Source: Shinella sp. XGS7
GTDB taxonomy: Bacteria > Pseudomonadota > Gammaproteobacteria > Burkholderiales > Burkholderiaceae_C
DNA: 64,000 bases
Reading direction: 5' to 3'
NCBI RefSeq assembly: GCF_020535565.1
Contig: NZ_CP084758.1
Span: 4,539,001 to 4,603,000 of the forward strand
Shown: positions 1 through 11,508 of the stretch, piece by piece
Layout: each line of letters starts with the position of its first letter
Numbering within the stretch: the first letter of the stretch is position 1
Made by a program: the position numbers and the translations under genes
The notes under the pieces: generated by a model
The model's database searches: none
What the model saw: the letters and a program-made list of their open reading frames with translations, nothing else
Told to the model about the DNA's origin: nothing

Positions 1-10
1 CGGCCGGAAT

Positions 11-25
11 GCAATAATTCGCGCC
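11..25 (+). promoter_or_regulatory. Candidate -10 region upstream of the sigma factor gene
   Basis: The hexamer AATAAT (13-18) matches 5 of 6 positions of the sigma-70 -10 box and sits in the context GCAATAATTCGCGCC. An almost identical segment recurs at 1962-1976 just before the RDD gene. The -35 region would fall at or beyond the window edge, so this is only a candidate. Confidence 0.3.
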
Positions 26-59
26 GATTTCGCCAGCAATCGGGCCCGCCCGCAGTCTC

Positions 60-626
60 TTGGCCACCGAAAAAGAACTCAACGAATTCCTCCGCAGCGT
101 CGAGAAACGAGCCTTCAAGCGCAGCGCCTATCTGGTGCGCGACGATGATGCTGCGCTGGACATCGTGCAGGACGCCATGATCCGGCTGGCCGAGAAGTAC
201 TACGACCGGCCGGCGGCAGAGCTGCCGCTGCTGTTCCAGCGCATCCTCTCCAACGCCACCATGGACTGGTTCCGGCGTCAGAAGGTGCGCAAGTCCGTGA
301 TGCAGAATCTCTCGGACTTCGAGGGAGCGGACGGGGACGACGATTTCGACCTGCTGGAATCGCTGGAAGCGCAGGACGGCATGCTGGGCAGTCTGAGCGC
401 CGCGGACGAGGTGTCGCGGGCCCAGATCTTGCAAGCCATCGACAAGGAAGTCGCCGAACTGCCGGCGCGTCAACGCGAAGCCTTCCTCCTGCGTTACTGG
501 GAGGAACTGGACGTCGCGGAGACGGCGTCCGTGATGGGGTGCTCGGAGGGCAGCGTGAAAACGCACTGCTCCCGTGCCGTCCATTCGCTTGCAAAATCGC
601 TGAGGGCCAAGGGGATCACACTATGA
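60..626 (+). CDS. RNA polymerase sigma factor, ECF/sigma-70 family
   Basis: Predicted alternative sigma factor of 188 residues that would direct core RNA polymerase to a dedicated promoter set. Region 2 lies at about residues 25-75, including the stretch LFQRILSNATMDWFRRQ. Region 4 with its helix-turn-helix lies at about 133-180 (LPARQREAF, then EGSVKTHCSRA). A long acidic linker (DFEGADGDDDFD) separates them. The start is TTG, since no ATG precedes the conserved N-terminal sequence. Its stop overlaps the next start (ATGA), so it is probably translationally coupled to a one-TM protein that could be its anti-sigma factor. The family assignment is firm; target genes are unknown. Confidence 0.88.
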   Translation: MATEKELNEFLRSVEKRAFKRSAYLVRDDDAALDIVQDAMIRLAEKYYDRPAAELPLLFQRILSNATMDWFRRQKVRKSVMQNLSDFEGADGDDDFDLLESLEAQDGMLGSLSAADEVSRAQILQAIDKEVAELPARQREAFLLRYWEELDVAETASVMGCSEGSVKTHCSRAVHSLAKSLRAKGITL

Positions 627-1087
627 GCAAGAAGCTGCCAATCACCGAGCTGGACGTCTCGCGCTTCGGTCTGCGCGTCGCCGCCGGCCTGAGCGAACAC
701 AACGAATCCCTGCCCGCCGACATCAGCGAGCGCCTTCGCTTCGCCCGTGAGCAGGCGCTCACCCGTGCCCGCGAAGCCCGCGCCACCGCCCCCCAGACCC
801 AGCCCAGCCTGATCCAGCAAGGCGCCAGCCTGGCCCTGGGCGGCCCGGGCCGTGGTCGCTGGCTGAAGCTGGCCTCCCTGCTGCCCCTGCTGCTGCTGGT
901 GGGCGGCCTGCTGCTGATCCAGCACAGCCAGTGGTACCAGCAGATCACGGCCGCCGCCGAGATGGACGCCGCCCTGCTGTCCGACAAGCTGCCGCCCGCC
1001 GCCTATGGCGACCCGGGCTTCTCCGAGTACCTCAGCGACGACGAGCAGCAACAGCCCGGCGCCGAGAACCCCGACGCCAAAGAGTGA
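623..1087 (+). CDS. DUF3619 family single-pass membrane protein, possible anti-sigma factor
   Basis: A 154-residue protein that starts at the ATG inside the ATGA overlap with the sigma factor stop. Residues 1-80 are soluble and rich in charged residues. One transmembrane segment is visible at about 81-100 (LKLASLLPLLLLVGG). The short C-terminal tail is acidic and would be periplasmic. It resembles the DUF3619 family, found next to this sigma factor in Burkholderiales. A cytoplasmic N-domain, one TM segment and coupling to an ECF sigma are typical of anti-sigma factors, but no ZAS motif is seen, so this role is inference. Confidence 0.8.
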   Translation: MSKKLPITELDVSRFGLRVAAGLSEHNESLPADISERLRFAREQALTRAREARATAPQTQPSLIQQGASLALGGPGRGRWLKLASLLPLLLLVGGLLLIQHSQWYQQITAAAEMDAALLSDKLPPAAYGDPGFSEYLSDDEQQQPGAENPDAKE

Positions 1088-1956
1088 GCGAGGCACTGAC
1101 CCGTAGCATGACCCGCCTGGCCCCCTGCCCGCTCGGCCGCCTCAGCCTCGCCCTTGCCCTTGCCTGCTGCGGCCTGCCCGCATTGCAGGCCCAGCCCGCC
1201 GAGCCCGCCGCCTCGGCGCCCGCACCTACAGACCTGGCCGCCTCGGCCGCACCGGTCCCTGCGCCAGTCGCGGCACCTGCACCGGCCCCAGCGCCCGTGA
1301 CGGCCAAGCCCGCGCCGACACCGGTGCAGGCCGGCAATCTCGACTGGCGTGCCCTGAGCGCCAGCCAGCGCCAGATCCTGGCCCCCTTGGAAGCGGAATG
1401 GGCCGGCCTGGACGCCTCCCGCCGCAGCAAATGGCTGGAACTGGCCGCCCGCTACCCGCAGCTGCCCGAGGATGAGCAGCAACGGGTGCAGCAACGCATG
1501 ATGGACTGGGTGCGCCTGAGCCCCAGCGAGCGCCAGCAGGCGCGTCTGGCCTTCCAGGCCGCGCGGCAGCTGCAGGCCGATGAGCGCCAAGCCAAGTGGG
1601 AGGCCTACCAGGCCCTGCCCGAAGAGAAGCGCCAGCAACTGGCCGACAAGGCGGCGCAGAAGGCCGCGGCCCACAAACCCGCTCCCCTGCTGCAAAGCCC
1701 GGTGGCCGGCGCCGAGAGCAAGCCGGCCGCCAGCCTGGCCAAGCCCAGCCTGGTGCTGCTGCGCCCCGAAGCCGGCGGCCCGCCCGTGGGGCCCACGGTG
1801 CTGCAGGCCCGACCCGGCGCCACCACGGTGCTGATCAACCAGGGCCGCAGCCAGCTGCGCCAGCCCACCGGCCATCCCCAGCTGGCCATCGATATGCAGC
1901 GTCTGGACCCCAAGACCCTGCTGCCCAAGGCCGGGCCTCAGCCAGCGCGGCAATAA
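1084..1956 (+). CDS. DUF3106 domain secreted protein
   Basis: About 290 residues from a GTG start that overlaps the previous stop (GTGA). An alternative ATG lies at 1108. A signal-peptide-like segment (LSLALALACCGLPALQAQ) is followed by an Ala/Pro-rich linker. The core (about residues 85-190) carries WRALSASQRQILAPL, WLELAARYP and DWVRLSPSERQQAR, the repeated W-x-x-L and LSPxER pattern of DUF3106. The C-terminal part is low complexity. It is probably periplasmic and the third member of the sigma factor operon, where it could sense or be a target. Function is unknown. Confidence 0.78.
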   Translation: MSEALTRSMTRLAPCPLGRLSLALALACCGLPALQAQPAEPAASAPAPTDLAASAAPVPAPVAAPAPAPAPVTAKPAPTPVQAGNLDWRALSASQRQILAPLEAEWAGLDASRRSKWLELAARYPQLPEDEQQRVQQRMMDWVRLSPSERQQARLAFQAARQLQADERQAKWEAYQALPEEKRQQLADKAAQKAAAHKPAPLLQSPVAGAESKPAASLAKPSLVLLRPEAGGPPVGPTVLQARPGATTVLINQGRSQLRQPTGHPQLAIDMQRLDPKTLLPKAGPQPARQ

Positions 1957-1961
1957 GCCCG

Positions 1962-1976
1962 GCAATAATCGCGCCC
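1962..1976 (+). promoter_or_regulatory. Candidate -10 box placed for a near-leaderless RDD transcript
   Basis: GCAATAATCGCGCCC precedes the ATG at 1978. The hexamer AATAAT (1964-1969) would place the transcription start at about 1976-1978. No Shine-Dalgarno sequence lies between it and the ATG. This is inferred from spacing only. Confidence 0.3.
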
Positions 1977-1977
1977 C

Positions 1978-2523
1978 ATGAGCGAGATTTCCGGCGCCGA
2001 GCGCGCCGCCCCTTCAGCGCCGCCCGTGCCCGGGCTGGCGCGCCGTCTGGCCGCCTTTCTCTACGAGGGCGTGCTGCTCTTCGGCGTGGTCTTCCTGGCC
2101 GGCTACCTCTATTCCGCCCTAACCCAGCAACGCCACGCCATGCAGGGCCAGCACGGGCTGCAGGCCTTTCTCTTCGTGGTGCTGGGCATCTATTTCGTCT
2201 GGTTCTGGTCGCGCGGCGGCCAGACGGTGGCGATGAAAGCCTGGCATATCCGCGTGGTGGATGCCCAGGGCCGGGGCCTGAGCCAGTCGCGCGCGCTGGC
2301 GCGCTATCTGCTGTCCTGGCTGTGGTTCATGCCCGCCCTGCTGAGCGTCTACCTGCTGGGCCTGCAGCACCAGGCCGGCGCCATCTTCTCCAGCCTGGGC
2401 ATGGGCGTGATCGCCTATGCCGCCCTGGCCTGGCTGCATCCGCGCCGCCAGTTCCTGCATGACGCCCTGTGCGGCACCCAGCTGGTGACCCAGCTGCCGC
2501 CTGCCAGGAAGCCCAAGCCATGA
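1978..2523 (+). CDS. RDD family membrane protein
   Basis: A 181-residue inner-membrane protein. The RDD signature is present: LARRLAAFLYEG at about residues 20-31, with the Arg and the acidic residue of TM1, and GQTVAMKAWHIRVVD at about 81-95. Hydrophobic segments lie at about 30-48, 62-78, 112-127 and 132-152. The family is of uncertain function, with some members proposed as transporters. Its stop overlaps the ATG of dgkA (ATGA), so the two are probably co-translated. The ATG at 1978 follows a -10-like hexamer without a clear ribosome binding site. Confidence 0.85.
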   Translation: MSEISGAERAAPSAPPVPGLARRLAAFLYEGVLLFGVVFLAGYLYSALTQQRHAMQGQHGLQAFLFVVLGIYFVWFWSRGGQTVAMKAWHIRVVDAQGRGLSQSRALARYLLSWLWFMPALLSVYLLGLQHQAGAIFSSLGMGVIAYAALAWLHPRRQFLHDALCGTQLVTQLPPARKPKP

Positions 2524-2921
2524 ACGCACCTCAACAAGCCTCTGACAACCCCCACAAGGGCCGCACCGGCCTGGACCGCATCCTGCGCGCCGCCGGCTAT
2601 TCCTGGGCCGGGCTGCGCGCGGCCTACAGCGGCGAGAGCGCTTTCCGCCAGGAGGTCTGGCTGATGGTGGTGGCCACGCCCCTGGCCTTCTGGCTGGGCC
2701 AAGGCTGGGTGGAGGTGGCTCTGCTGATCGGCTCCCTGCTGCTGGTGCTGATCGTGGAGCTGCTGAACTCGGGCATCGAGGCGGCCATCGACCGCGTGGG
2801 CTTCGAGCTGCACGACCTTTCAAAGCGCGCCAAGGACCTGGCCAGCGCGGCCGTGCTGCTGGCTCTGCTGCTGGCCGGCGGCGTGTGGGCCGCCGCGGCC
2901 TATCAGCGCTTTATCGGCTGA
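2520..2921 (+). CDS. dgkA: Diacylglycerol kinase (prokaryotic DgkA type)
   Basis: A small integral membrane kinase of 133 residues that phosphorylates diacylglycerol to phosphatidate in lipid recycling. Three hydrophobic helices are evident, with the family signature ELLNSGIEAAIDR followed by KRAKDLASAAV, which contains the catalytic and metal-binding Glu residues and Asp. The length fits DgkA (about 120-135 residues). The start was chosen at the ATG overlapping the RDD stop, because the longer reading back to 2469 lacks family similarity. The stop lies in the first of three imperfect 11-bp tandem repeats. Confidence 0.9.
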   Translation: MNAPQQASDNPHKGRTGLDRILRAAGYSWAGLRAAYSGESAFRQEVWLMVVATPLAFWLGQGWVEVALLIGSLLLVLIVELLNSGIEAAIDRVGFELHDLSKRAKDLASAAVLLALLLAGGVWAAAAYQRFIG

Positions 2922-2947
2922 CCGTCGGCTGACCATAGGCTGACGGT
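2915..2947 (+). repeat. Three imperfect 11-bp tandem repeats at the dgkA 3' end
   Basis: Copies read CGGCTGACCGT, CGGCTGACCAT and AGGCTGACGGT, beginning near 2915, 2926 and 2937. The TGA of the first copy is the dgkA stop codon. The array lies between dgkA and the convergent glnB. Confidence 0.6.
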
Positions 2948-2990
2948 ACCGCCGCGCGACAGCGGCCAAGCCGTCAGCGACGGGAGGGCC

Positions 2991-3350
<360 letters not shown>

Positions 3351-3387
3351 TTATGAACTGTCTGTGATTTAAGCATGGATCGCCGTC

Positions 3388-5439
3388 TCAGTCGGGGATG
3401 CGGGCCAGGTCGGCCAGCCAGACCGCGGCCTGCGAATCGCTGGGCGCACGCCAGTCGCCCCGCGGCGACAGCGAGCCGCCGCTGCCCACCTTGGGCGCAT
3501 TGGGCACGCAGCTGCGCTTGAACTGGCTGCCCTGGAAGAAGCGGCGCACAAAGATGGCCAGCACCCGCTTGATCTCGGCCAGGCTGTATTCGTTGCGCGC
3601 CACATGGGCCTCGTCGGGCCAGGCGCCCTGCCCGCGGTCGCCCCAGGCATGGCGGGCCAGGAAGGCGATCTTGGCCGGCGCATAGCCGTGGCGCAGGGTG
3701 TAGAAGAGGTTGAAGTCCTGCAGCTCGTAAGGGCCGATGGTGGCCTCGGTGCTCTGCAAGACCTGACCCTGGGCCGCGGCGCTTGCCGGCACCAGCTCGG
3801 GGCTGATCTCGGTGCCCAGGATGTCCAGCAGCACGCCGTGGTCCACCGCCTGGCCGAGCTGGCGGGTCTCGGCCACCCAGCGCACCAGGTACTGGATCAG
3901 GGTTTTGGGCACGCTGGCGTTCACGTTGTAGTGCGACATATGGTCGCCCACGCCATAGGTGCACCAGCCCAGGGCCAGCTCGCTCAGATCGCCCGTGCCC
4001 AGCACCAGGGCGCCCTGGTGATTGGCCAGGCGGAAGAGGTGGTTGGTGCGCTCGCCCGCCTGCACATTCTCGAAGGTCACGTCATAGACCGGCTCGCCGC
4101 GGGCATAGGGGTGATCCAGGTCCTTGAGCATCTGCAGGCAGCTGGGGCGGATATCGATCTCGGCCGCCTCGCAGCCCACGGCGCGCATCAGACGCCAGGC
4201 CTGGTCACGGGTGCGCTCGCCGGTGGCAAAGCCCGGCATGGTGTAGGCCAGGATGTGGCTGCGCGGCCAGCCCAGCTTGTCCATGGCGCGCGCGGCCACC
4301 AGCAGGGCGTGGGTGGAATCCAGGCCGCCCGAGATGCCCACAACCAGCTTCTTGATGCCGCTGGAGGCCAGGCGCTGCACCAGGGCCTGCACCTGGATGT
4401 TGTAGACCTCCTGGCAGCGCTCGTCGCGTCGCGCCCGGTCGGCCGGCACATAGGGAAAGCGCTCCACGCGGCGCGCCAGGGGCAGGGGCGCGTCCAGCGC
4501 CAGGCCCAGGCTGAAGCTCACGGTACGAAAGCCCTTGAGCTGGGCCGCGTGCTGGCGCACCGAGTCGCCAAAGCTGGTCTGGCGCATGCGCTCGCGGGCC
4601 AGGCGCTCCAGATCGATATCGGCCGTGATCAGCTGCGAGCCCGCCGCATAGCGTTCGGACTCGGCCAGCAGCTCCCCGTTCTCGCACAGCAGGGCGTGGC
4701 CATCCCAGGCCAGATCGGTGCTGGACTCGCCCTGCCCCGCCGAGCTGTAGGCATAGGCCGCCAGGCAGCGGGCCGACTGCTGGGCCACCAACTGACGCCG
4801 ATAAGCGGCCTTGCCCACCAGGGCATTGGAGGCCGAGAGGTTGAGCAGCAGGCTGGCGCCCGCCAGAGCCGCATAGGACGAGGGCGGAATGGGCGTCCAG
4901 ACGTCCTCGCAGATCTCGGCATGCAGGCGCAGCAGGGGCAGATCGCTGGCGGCAAAGATCAGGCGGCTGCCAAAGGGTACGCGCTGACCCAAGAGCTCAA
5001 TCTCATCGCCCAGGGCCTCGTCGGCCGCGCTGAACTGGCGTGCCTCATAGAACTCGCCGTAGTTGGGCAGATAGCTCTTGGGCTGCACGCCCAGCAGGCG
5101 GCCGCGCTGCAGCAGCACCGCGCAGTTGAAAAGCCGCTGCTCGAAGCGCAGGGGCAGGCCCACCACCGCCACCGTGGGCAGGGCCTCCGAGGCCTTGAGC
5201 AGGGCCGCCAGGGCCGCCTCGCAGCCGTCCAGCAGGGCGCGCTGGTGGAAGAGGTCGTCGCAGGTATAGCCCGAGAGCCCCAGCTCCGGAAAGGCCACCA
5301 CGGCGGCGCCGCGTGCCGCGGCCTCGCGCAGCAGCTCGGCATGGCACTCGCTATTGAAGCGCGGATCGGCCACCCGGCACTCGGGCGAGGCCAGGGCGAT
5401 GCGGGCGAAATCGTGCGCGTAGAGATTGTCGAAATGCAT
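3388..5439 (-). CDS. nadE: Glutamine-dependent NAD+ synthetase
   Basis: A 683-residue two-domain enzyme that amidates nicotinate adenine dinucleotide to NAD+ with ammonia released from glutamine. The N-terminal nitrilase-type glutaminase has the triad Glu52 (FPELGLSG), Lys121 (QPKSYLPNY) and Cys177 (EICEDVW). The C-terminal synthetase domain begins near residue 340 and has the PP-loop SGGLDST at about 370-376. The length matches the long NadE form. It starts at ATG 5439, divergent from the acyltransferase gene, and is followed by glnB. Confidence 0.95.
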   Translation of the reverse strand: MHFDNLYAHDFARIALASPECRVADPRFNSECHAELLREAAARGAAVVAFPELGLSGYTCDDLFHQRALLDGCEAALAALLKASEALPTVAVVGLPLRFEQRLFNCAVLLQRGRLLGVQPKSYLPNYGEFYEARQFSAADEALGDEIELLGQRVPFGSRLIFAASDLPLLRLHAEICEDVWTPIPPSSYAALAGASLLLNLSASNALVGKAAYRRQLVAQQSARCLAAYAYSSAGQGESSTDLAWDGHALLCENGELLAESERYAAGSQLITADIDLERLARERMRQTSFGDSVRQHAAQLKGFRTVSFSLGLALDAPLPLARRVERFPYVPADRARRDERCQEVYNIQVQALVQRLASSGIKKLVVGISGGLDSTHALLVAARAMDKLGWPRSHILAYTMPGFATGERTRDQAWRLMRAVGCEAAEIDIRPSCLQMLKDLDHPYARGEPVYDVTFENVQAGERTNHLFRLANHQGALVLGTGDLSELALGWCTYGVGDHMSHYNVNASVPKTLIQYLVRWVAETRQLGQAVDHGVLLDILGTEISPELVPASAAAQGQVLQSTEATIGPYELQDFNLFYTLRHGYAPAKIAFLARHAWGDRGQGAWPDEAHVARNEYSLAEIKRVLAIFVRRFFQGSQFKRSCVPNAPKVGSGGSLSPRGDWRAPSDSQAAVWLADLARIPD

Positions 5440-5495
5440 GCCCGAATCCTGCCATCAAAGCGCGGGGTTTGCGCCTGCCCCTAAGATTTGCGCCG

Positions 5496-6698
5496 ATGAG
5501 CGCGCCCCTTGCCGATGATGAGCTGCACCTGCGGGTCGATGACGATCCCGCCGCCCTGCCCCGCGAGGCCTGGAACGCGCTGCTGGCGGCCTCGGCCCAG
5601 CCCACGCCTTTCATGCGCCTGGAGTATCTGCAGGCCCTGCACGGCAGCGGCTCGGCCGTGGCCCAGACCGGCTGGCAGCCGCAGTTTCTGAGCCTGTGGC
5701 GTGGCCGGCAGCCAGAGAGAGCGGAACTGCTCGCCGCCTGCCCCGCCTATCTGAAAGCCCACAGCTACGGCGAATATGTATTCGACTGGGCCTGGGCCGA
5801 CGCCTACCGCCGCCACGGCCTGGACTACTACCCCAAGCTGCTGGTGGCCGTGCCCTTCACGCCGGTGCCGGGCAGCCGCCTGCTGGCGCGCGACGCGGCC
5901 GCTCGCCGCCTGCTGATGCAGGGTCTGCAGACCCTGGCCGAGCGCCTGGATCTGTCTTCCGCCCACCTGCTCTTCGGTGATGCGGCCGATTTCGCGGCGG
6001 CCCAGGCCCAGGGCTGGATGCAGCGCGAGGGCGTGCAGTTCCACTGGCGCAACCGCGAGCCCCAGCCCTATGCCGATTTCGCGGACTTCCTGGCCTCGCT
6101 GCAGCGCGAGAAGCGCAAGAAGATCCAGCAGGAGCAGCGCCGCGTGCGCGAGGCCGGCATCGTCTACGAGGTGCTGCAGGGCGCGCAGATCACGGCGGCC
6201 GACTGGGACTTCTTCCACCACTGCTACCAGCTCACCTACCGCGCCCATCACAGCACGCCCTATTTGCGGCGCGAGTTCTTCGCTGCCATGCAGAGCGAGA
6301 TGGCCGAGCACTGGCTGCTCTTCGTGGCCAAGCGGGTGGTGGACGACGTGGCGCAGCGCGTGGCGGCCTCGCTGATCGCGCTGGACCCGCACGCGCGCCG
6401 CGCCTACGGCCGCTACTGGGGCTCGCTGGAGCCCATCCCCTGCCTGCACTTCGACGCCTGCTACTACCAGCCCCTGGCCTGGTGCATCGCCCAGGGCTAC
6501 CGTGCGTTCGAGGGCGGCGCCCAGGGGGAGCACAAGATGGCGCGCGGCCTGCTGCCCGTGGGCACGGGCTCCAGCCACTGGCTGGCCCATCCGGACTTCA
6601 GCCAGGCGGTGAACGACTTCCTGGCGCGCGAGGGTCAGGCCATGCGTGGCTATATGGACGAGCTCTCGGAGCACCATCCCTTCAAGCAGGGTGCATGA
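5496..6698 (+). CDS. GNAT-like acyltransferase (COG3146/DUF482 family)
   Basis: About 400 residues of the predicted N-acyltransferase group sometimes labelled peptidogalycan biosynthesis protein, related to FemAB/GNAT folds. Family-typical stretches are SLQREKRKKIQQEQRRV at about residues 199-215, FEGGAQGEHKMARG near 351-364 and SSHWLAHP near 373. The enzymatic substrate is unknown. The start at 5496 is preferred over 5469 because the shorter form begins where similarity would start. A TAAGAT hexamer 8 nt upstream suggests a near-leaderless transcript. It ends at a bidirectional terminator shared with ppa. Confidence 0.8.
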   Translation: MSAPLADDELHLRVDDDPAALPREAWNALLAASAQPTPFMRLEYLQALHGSGSAVAQTGWQPQFLSLWRGRQPERAELLAACPAYLKAHSYGEYVFDWAWADAYRRHGLDYYPKLLVAVPFTPVPGSRLLARDAAARRLLMQGLQTLAERLDLSSAHLLFGDAADFAAAQAQGWMQREGVQFHWRNREPQPYADFADFLASLQREKRKKIQQEQRRVREAGIVYEVLQGAQITAADWDFFHHCYQLTYRAHHSTPYLRREFFAAMQSEMAEHWLLFVAKRVVDDVAQRVAASLIALDPHARRAYGRYWGSLEPIPCLHFDACYYQPLAWCIAQGYRAFEGGAQGEHKMARGLLPVGTGSSHWLAHPDFSQAVNDFLAREGQAMRGYMDELSEHHPFKQGA

Positions 6699-6724
6699 AA
6701 AAAGCGCCCCGCGGGGCGCTTCTT
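6698..6724. terminator. Bidirectional intrinsic terminator between acyltransferase and ppa
   Basis: A perfect inverted repeat, AAGCGCCCC/GGGGCGCTT with a CG centre (6702-6721), is flanked by an A-run on one side and a T-rich stretch on the other. The converging genes at 6698 and 6762 fit a shared terminator. Confidence 0.85.
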
Positions 6725-6761
6725 CGTGGGCACCGGCCAAGACGGCCGGGTCTAAAGGCCA

Positions 6762-7304
6762 TCAGGCCTTCTGCTCGGCCTTGGCGTAGTTGGCCAGACC
6801 GGTCACGACCTCGGCCTTGGCAGCCTCGGGGCCTTCCCAGCCCTTGACCTTGACCCACTTGCCGGCTTCCAGGTCCTTGTAGTGCTCAAAGAAGTGCTGG
6901 ATGGCCTTCAGGCGCATCTGGTTGATGTCCTCGGGCTTGGTCCAGTGCTCATAGATCGGCAGGATCTTGGTGGTGGGCACGGCCAGCAGCTTGGCGTCGC
7001 CGCCGGCTTCGTCGTCCATCTGCAGCACGCCGATGGGGCGGCAGGTCACGACCACGCCCGGGGTCAGCGGGAAGGGGGTGATCACCAGCACGTCCACCGG
7101 ATCACCGTCGTCCGACAGGGTCTGGGGGATGTAGCCGTAGTTGCACGGGTAGTGCATGGCCGTGGTCATGAAGCGGTCCACGAACAGGGCGCCGCTCTCC
7201 TTGTCCACTTCGTACTTGATCGGATCCGCGTTCATCGGGATCTCGATGATGACGTTGAATTCTTCAGGGGCCTTCTTGCCCGGGGTCACGTTGTGCAGGC
7301 TCAT
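6762..7304 (-). CDS. ppa: Inorganic pyrophosphatase (family I)
   Basis: A soluble 180-residue Mg2+-dependent enzyme that hydrolyses pyrophosphate from biosynthesis. The family I signature DGDPVDVL with three metal-binding Asp residues lies at about 66-73. [17 protein letters not shown] and NYGYIP are also conserved. The length fits prokaryotic family I enzymes. It is transcribed divergently from hppA, which encodes a membrane pyrophosphatase for the same substrate. A TAGAAT hexamer on the minus strand (7334-7339) is a possible -10 box. Confidence 0.96.
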   Translation of the reverse strand: MSLHNVTPGKKAPEEFNVIIEIPMNADPIKYEVDKESGALFVDRFMTTAMHYPCNYGYIPQTLSDDGDPVDVLVITPFPLTPGVVVTCRPIGVLQMDDEAGGDAKLLAVPTTKILPIYEHWTKPEDINQMRLKAIQHFFEHYKDLEAGKWVKVKGWEGPEAAKAEVVTGLANYAKAEQKA

Positions 7305-7556
7305 GATGTGGTGCTACGCCAGGGGAAACCCGGATTCTAGCGGCAGGGCTTGCCCGGGCCTGACGGGGGCCTGCCCCAAAAACGAGGCTCGGCCCTGTCA
7401 TCCACTGGTAAACGCTCAAGCGCAGGCTCGCAGGCCTCCACTAGCATGGATGCGACCGACCTGTGGATATGGCGAGAGCGTGCAGGGCAGGCGTTTGTTG
7501 TACTTGGTTCACAGGCGTCCCTTCATCACGGCAGTACCACCAGAGGAGACATGTTC

Positions 7557-9734
<2,178 letters not shown>

Positions 9735-9763
9735 GGCCTCCAGGTTTTCCCGCATAAGCCCGT

Positions 9764-9795
9764 ATGAGCCCGCATTTGCGGGCTCATCCTCTTTT
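9764..9795 (+). terminator. Intrinsic terminator downstream of hppA
   Basis: Stem ATGAGCCCGC/GCGGGCTCAT (9764-9787) with an ATTT loop is followed by CCTCTTTT. It lies 30 nt after the hppA stop. Confidence 0.75.
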
Positions 9796-9853
9796 GCCGA
9801 CACCGAGCGAGGCCACACAATGTGCGAAACATCACAAGCGAGGATTTGAGGGC

Positions 9854-10708
9854 ATGAGGAACCTGGCCATTGATCGACAGGAGCTGGCGCGCAGGCAGGC
9901 CCGGCTGGCCGATCTGCAGGCCCGCCTGGGCGAGCAGGAGCAGGCGCACCGCAGCCTGCATGCGCAGGTGCAGGCCTTTGTGGATCGATACAGCGATCTG
10001 CTGGGCCCGCTCTATATGGAGCTGGATGCGCTGGAATCCCAGCTGCACACCGCCATGGTCTATCTCTACGAGGCCCTGCAGCGCAATGGCGTGGCGGCCC
10101 ATGAGCCCATTCCGCCGCAGGCCGGCGCCCTGCCCCCGATGCTGGCGCGCCTGCCCGCCGGCGCGCCCCTGCCGCCCCAGCCCGAGGGCGGCCTGCAAGA
10201 CCTGACCCCGCCCAGCCTCAAGCAGCTGTACCGCCGCGCTGCCATGCGCTTCCATCCGGACCTGGCCGGCGGCAGCACCGTGGAGCGCCAGCGCCGTGAG
10301 ACGCAGATGATTGCGGTGAACAAGGCCTATGAGCAGCAGGACCGCGCCGAGCTGGAGCGCCTGCTGATCGCCGCGGGCGAGGCGCCCGAGCGCGTGACCG
10401 GCAACAACAGCCTGGCCATGCTGGAGTGGCTGCAGCGCTGCGAGCAGGCCGTGCAGGGCCGGCTGCGCGTGGTGCAGGCCCATCAGGCCGCCCTGCTGGC
10501 CCATCCCATGCACCGGCTCTGGGCCGCCATCGTGCAGGCCGAGGCCAAGGGCCTGGATCCCATGAGCGTGATGGCCAGCCGCCTGCGCAGCCAGATCGTG
10601 GAGCGCCGCCGCGAGCTCTATATCGGCCAGCGCCTGCAGCCCGACTCGGGCCTGGCGCAGAACTTCCTGCACCAGCGCCGCCTGCGTGTGATGGGCACGG
10701 CGGCCTGA
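9854..10708 (+). CDS. J-domain-like protein with N-terminal coiled coil
   Basis: About 284 residues. Residues 5-60 are Glu/Arg/Gln-rich and likely helical or coiled coil. A degenerate J-domain follows near 120-165: LKQLYRRAAMRFHPDLAGG contains the HPD motif, then MIAVNKAYEQQDRAEL. Annotated relatives are called DnaJ-like, but no Gly/Phe or zinc region is present, so a general DnaJ role is not supported. It may recruit DnaK to a specific partner. The start at 9854 has GAGGG just upstream; a longer reading from 9764 would overlap the hppA terminator. Confidence 0.7.
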   Translation: MRNLAIDRQELARRQARLADLQARLGEQEQAHRSLHAQVQAFVDRYSDLLGPLYMELDALESQLHTAMVYLYEALQRNGVAAHEPIPPQAGALPPMLARLPAGAPLPPQPEGGLQDLTPPSLKQLYRRAAMRFHPDLAGGSTVERQRRETQMIAVNKAYEQQDRAELERLLIAAGEAPERVTGNNSLAMLEWLQRCEQAVQGRLRVVQAHQAALLAHPMHRLWAAIVQAEAKGLDPMSVMASRLRSQIVERRRELYIGQRLQPDSGLAQNFLHQRRLRVMGTAA

Positions 10709-10745
10709 AGCCACGATAGCAAGAGCGCACACCGCGCCAACGACA

Positions 10746-10774
10746 ACGGGCCCTCACAGGGCCCGTTTGCTTTT
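10746..10774 (+). terminator. Intrinsic terminator after the J-domain-like gene
   Basis: Stem ACGGGCCC/GGGCCCGT (10746-10766) with a TCACA loop is followed by TTGCTTTT. Confidence 0.8.
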
Positions 10775-10884
10775 GTGGGAACGATGGGAGCGGCCGGCAA
10801 TGCACCCTGCGGCCCATGAAAGAGAACTCAGTCTTCTCGACCTCGGCCGTGAGCGCGGAGCGCTCAACAAGGCCCAGAAACGAT

Positions 10885-10915
10885 AAAGCCCAGCATCTTT
10901 CGATGCTGGGCCTTT
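10885..10915 (-). terminator. Intrinsic terminator of the tRNA-Pro transcript
   Basis: Stem GCCCAGCATC/GATGCTGGGC (10888-10911) with a 4-nt loop. On the minus strand it lies 7 nt beyond the tRNA CCA end and is followed by TTTATC. Confidence 0.75.
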
Positions 10916-10922
10916 CGTTCAA

Positions 10923-11000
<78 letters not shown>

Positions 11001-11030
11001 CTGAGCCTCAAATTATAAGACAGTTTTTTC

Positions 11031-11474
11031 CTAGATTGCAAGCAGTGTTTCGCGAATCGCTAACAATTCTTGTCGAACCTGTTCCAGCGACAGCTCGCCA
11101 CCCACCGCGACGGGGTTTTCCGCGGTGTTGGCGGCGGGCTGTTGTTCGTCCTCGTCCACAGGCATACCCGCCTCCAGGGCTTCCTCGCGGAAAGCCTGGA
11201 GCGCATCGACGCGCAGCCCGCCGGCATCACCCAGCTGATTGCGCGCGCCCGAGATGGTGAAGCCCTGGTCATACAAGAGATCCCGGATGCGACGGATCAG
11301 CAGCACTTCGTGATGCTGGTAGTAGCGCCGGTTGCCGCGCCGCTTCATGGGCTTGAGTTGGGTGAACTCCTGCTCCCAGTAGCGCAGCACATAGGGCTTC
11401 ACGCCGCACAGCTCGCTCACCTCACCGATGGTGAAGTAGCGTTTGGCGGGAATGGCGGGAAGCGCTTTGTCCAT
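11031..11474 (-). CDS. MerR family transcriptional regulator
   Basis: A 147-residue DNA-binding protein. The N-terminal winged helix-turn-helix is clear: YFTIGEVSELCGVKPYVLRY at about residues 13-32, then RRYYQHHEVLLIRRIRDLL. The C-terminal part is Ala/Glu-rich, without the Cys residues of metal-sensing MerR proteins, so the effector is unknown. The ATG at 11474 follows a GAAGG box; a TTG nine nt further upstream is less likely. It is 34 nt downstream of ihfA, a neighbour pair common in Betaproteobacteria. Confidence 0.88.
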   Translation of the reverse strand: MDKALPAIPAKRYFTIGEVSELCGVKPYVLRYWEQEFTQLKPMKRRGNRRYYQHHEVLLIRRIRDLLYDQGFTISGARNQLGDAGGLRVDALQAFREEALEAGMPVDEDEQQPAANTAENPVAVGGELSLEQVRQELLAIRETLLAI

Positions 11475-11508
11475 TGAAATCAAGGCCTTCAGAGGCGGAG
11501 GTCAGACT

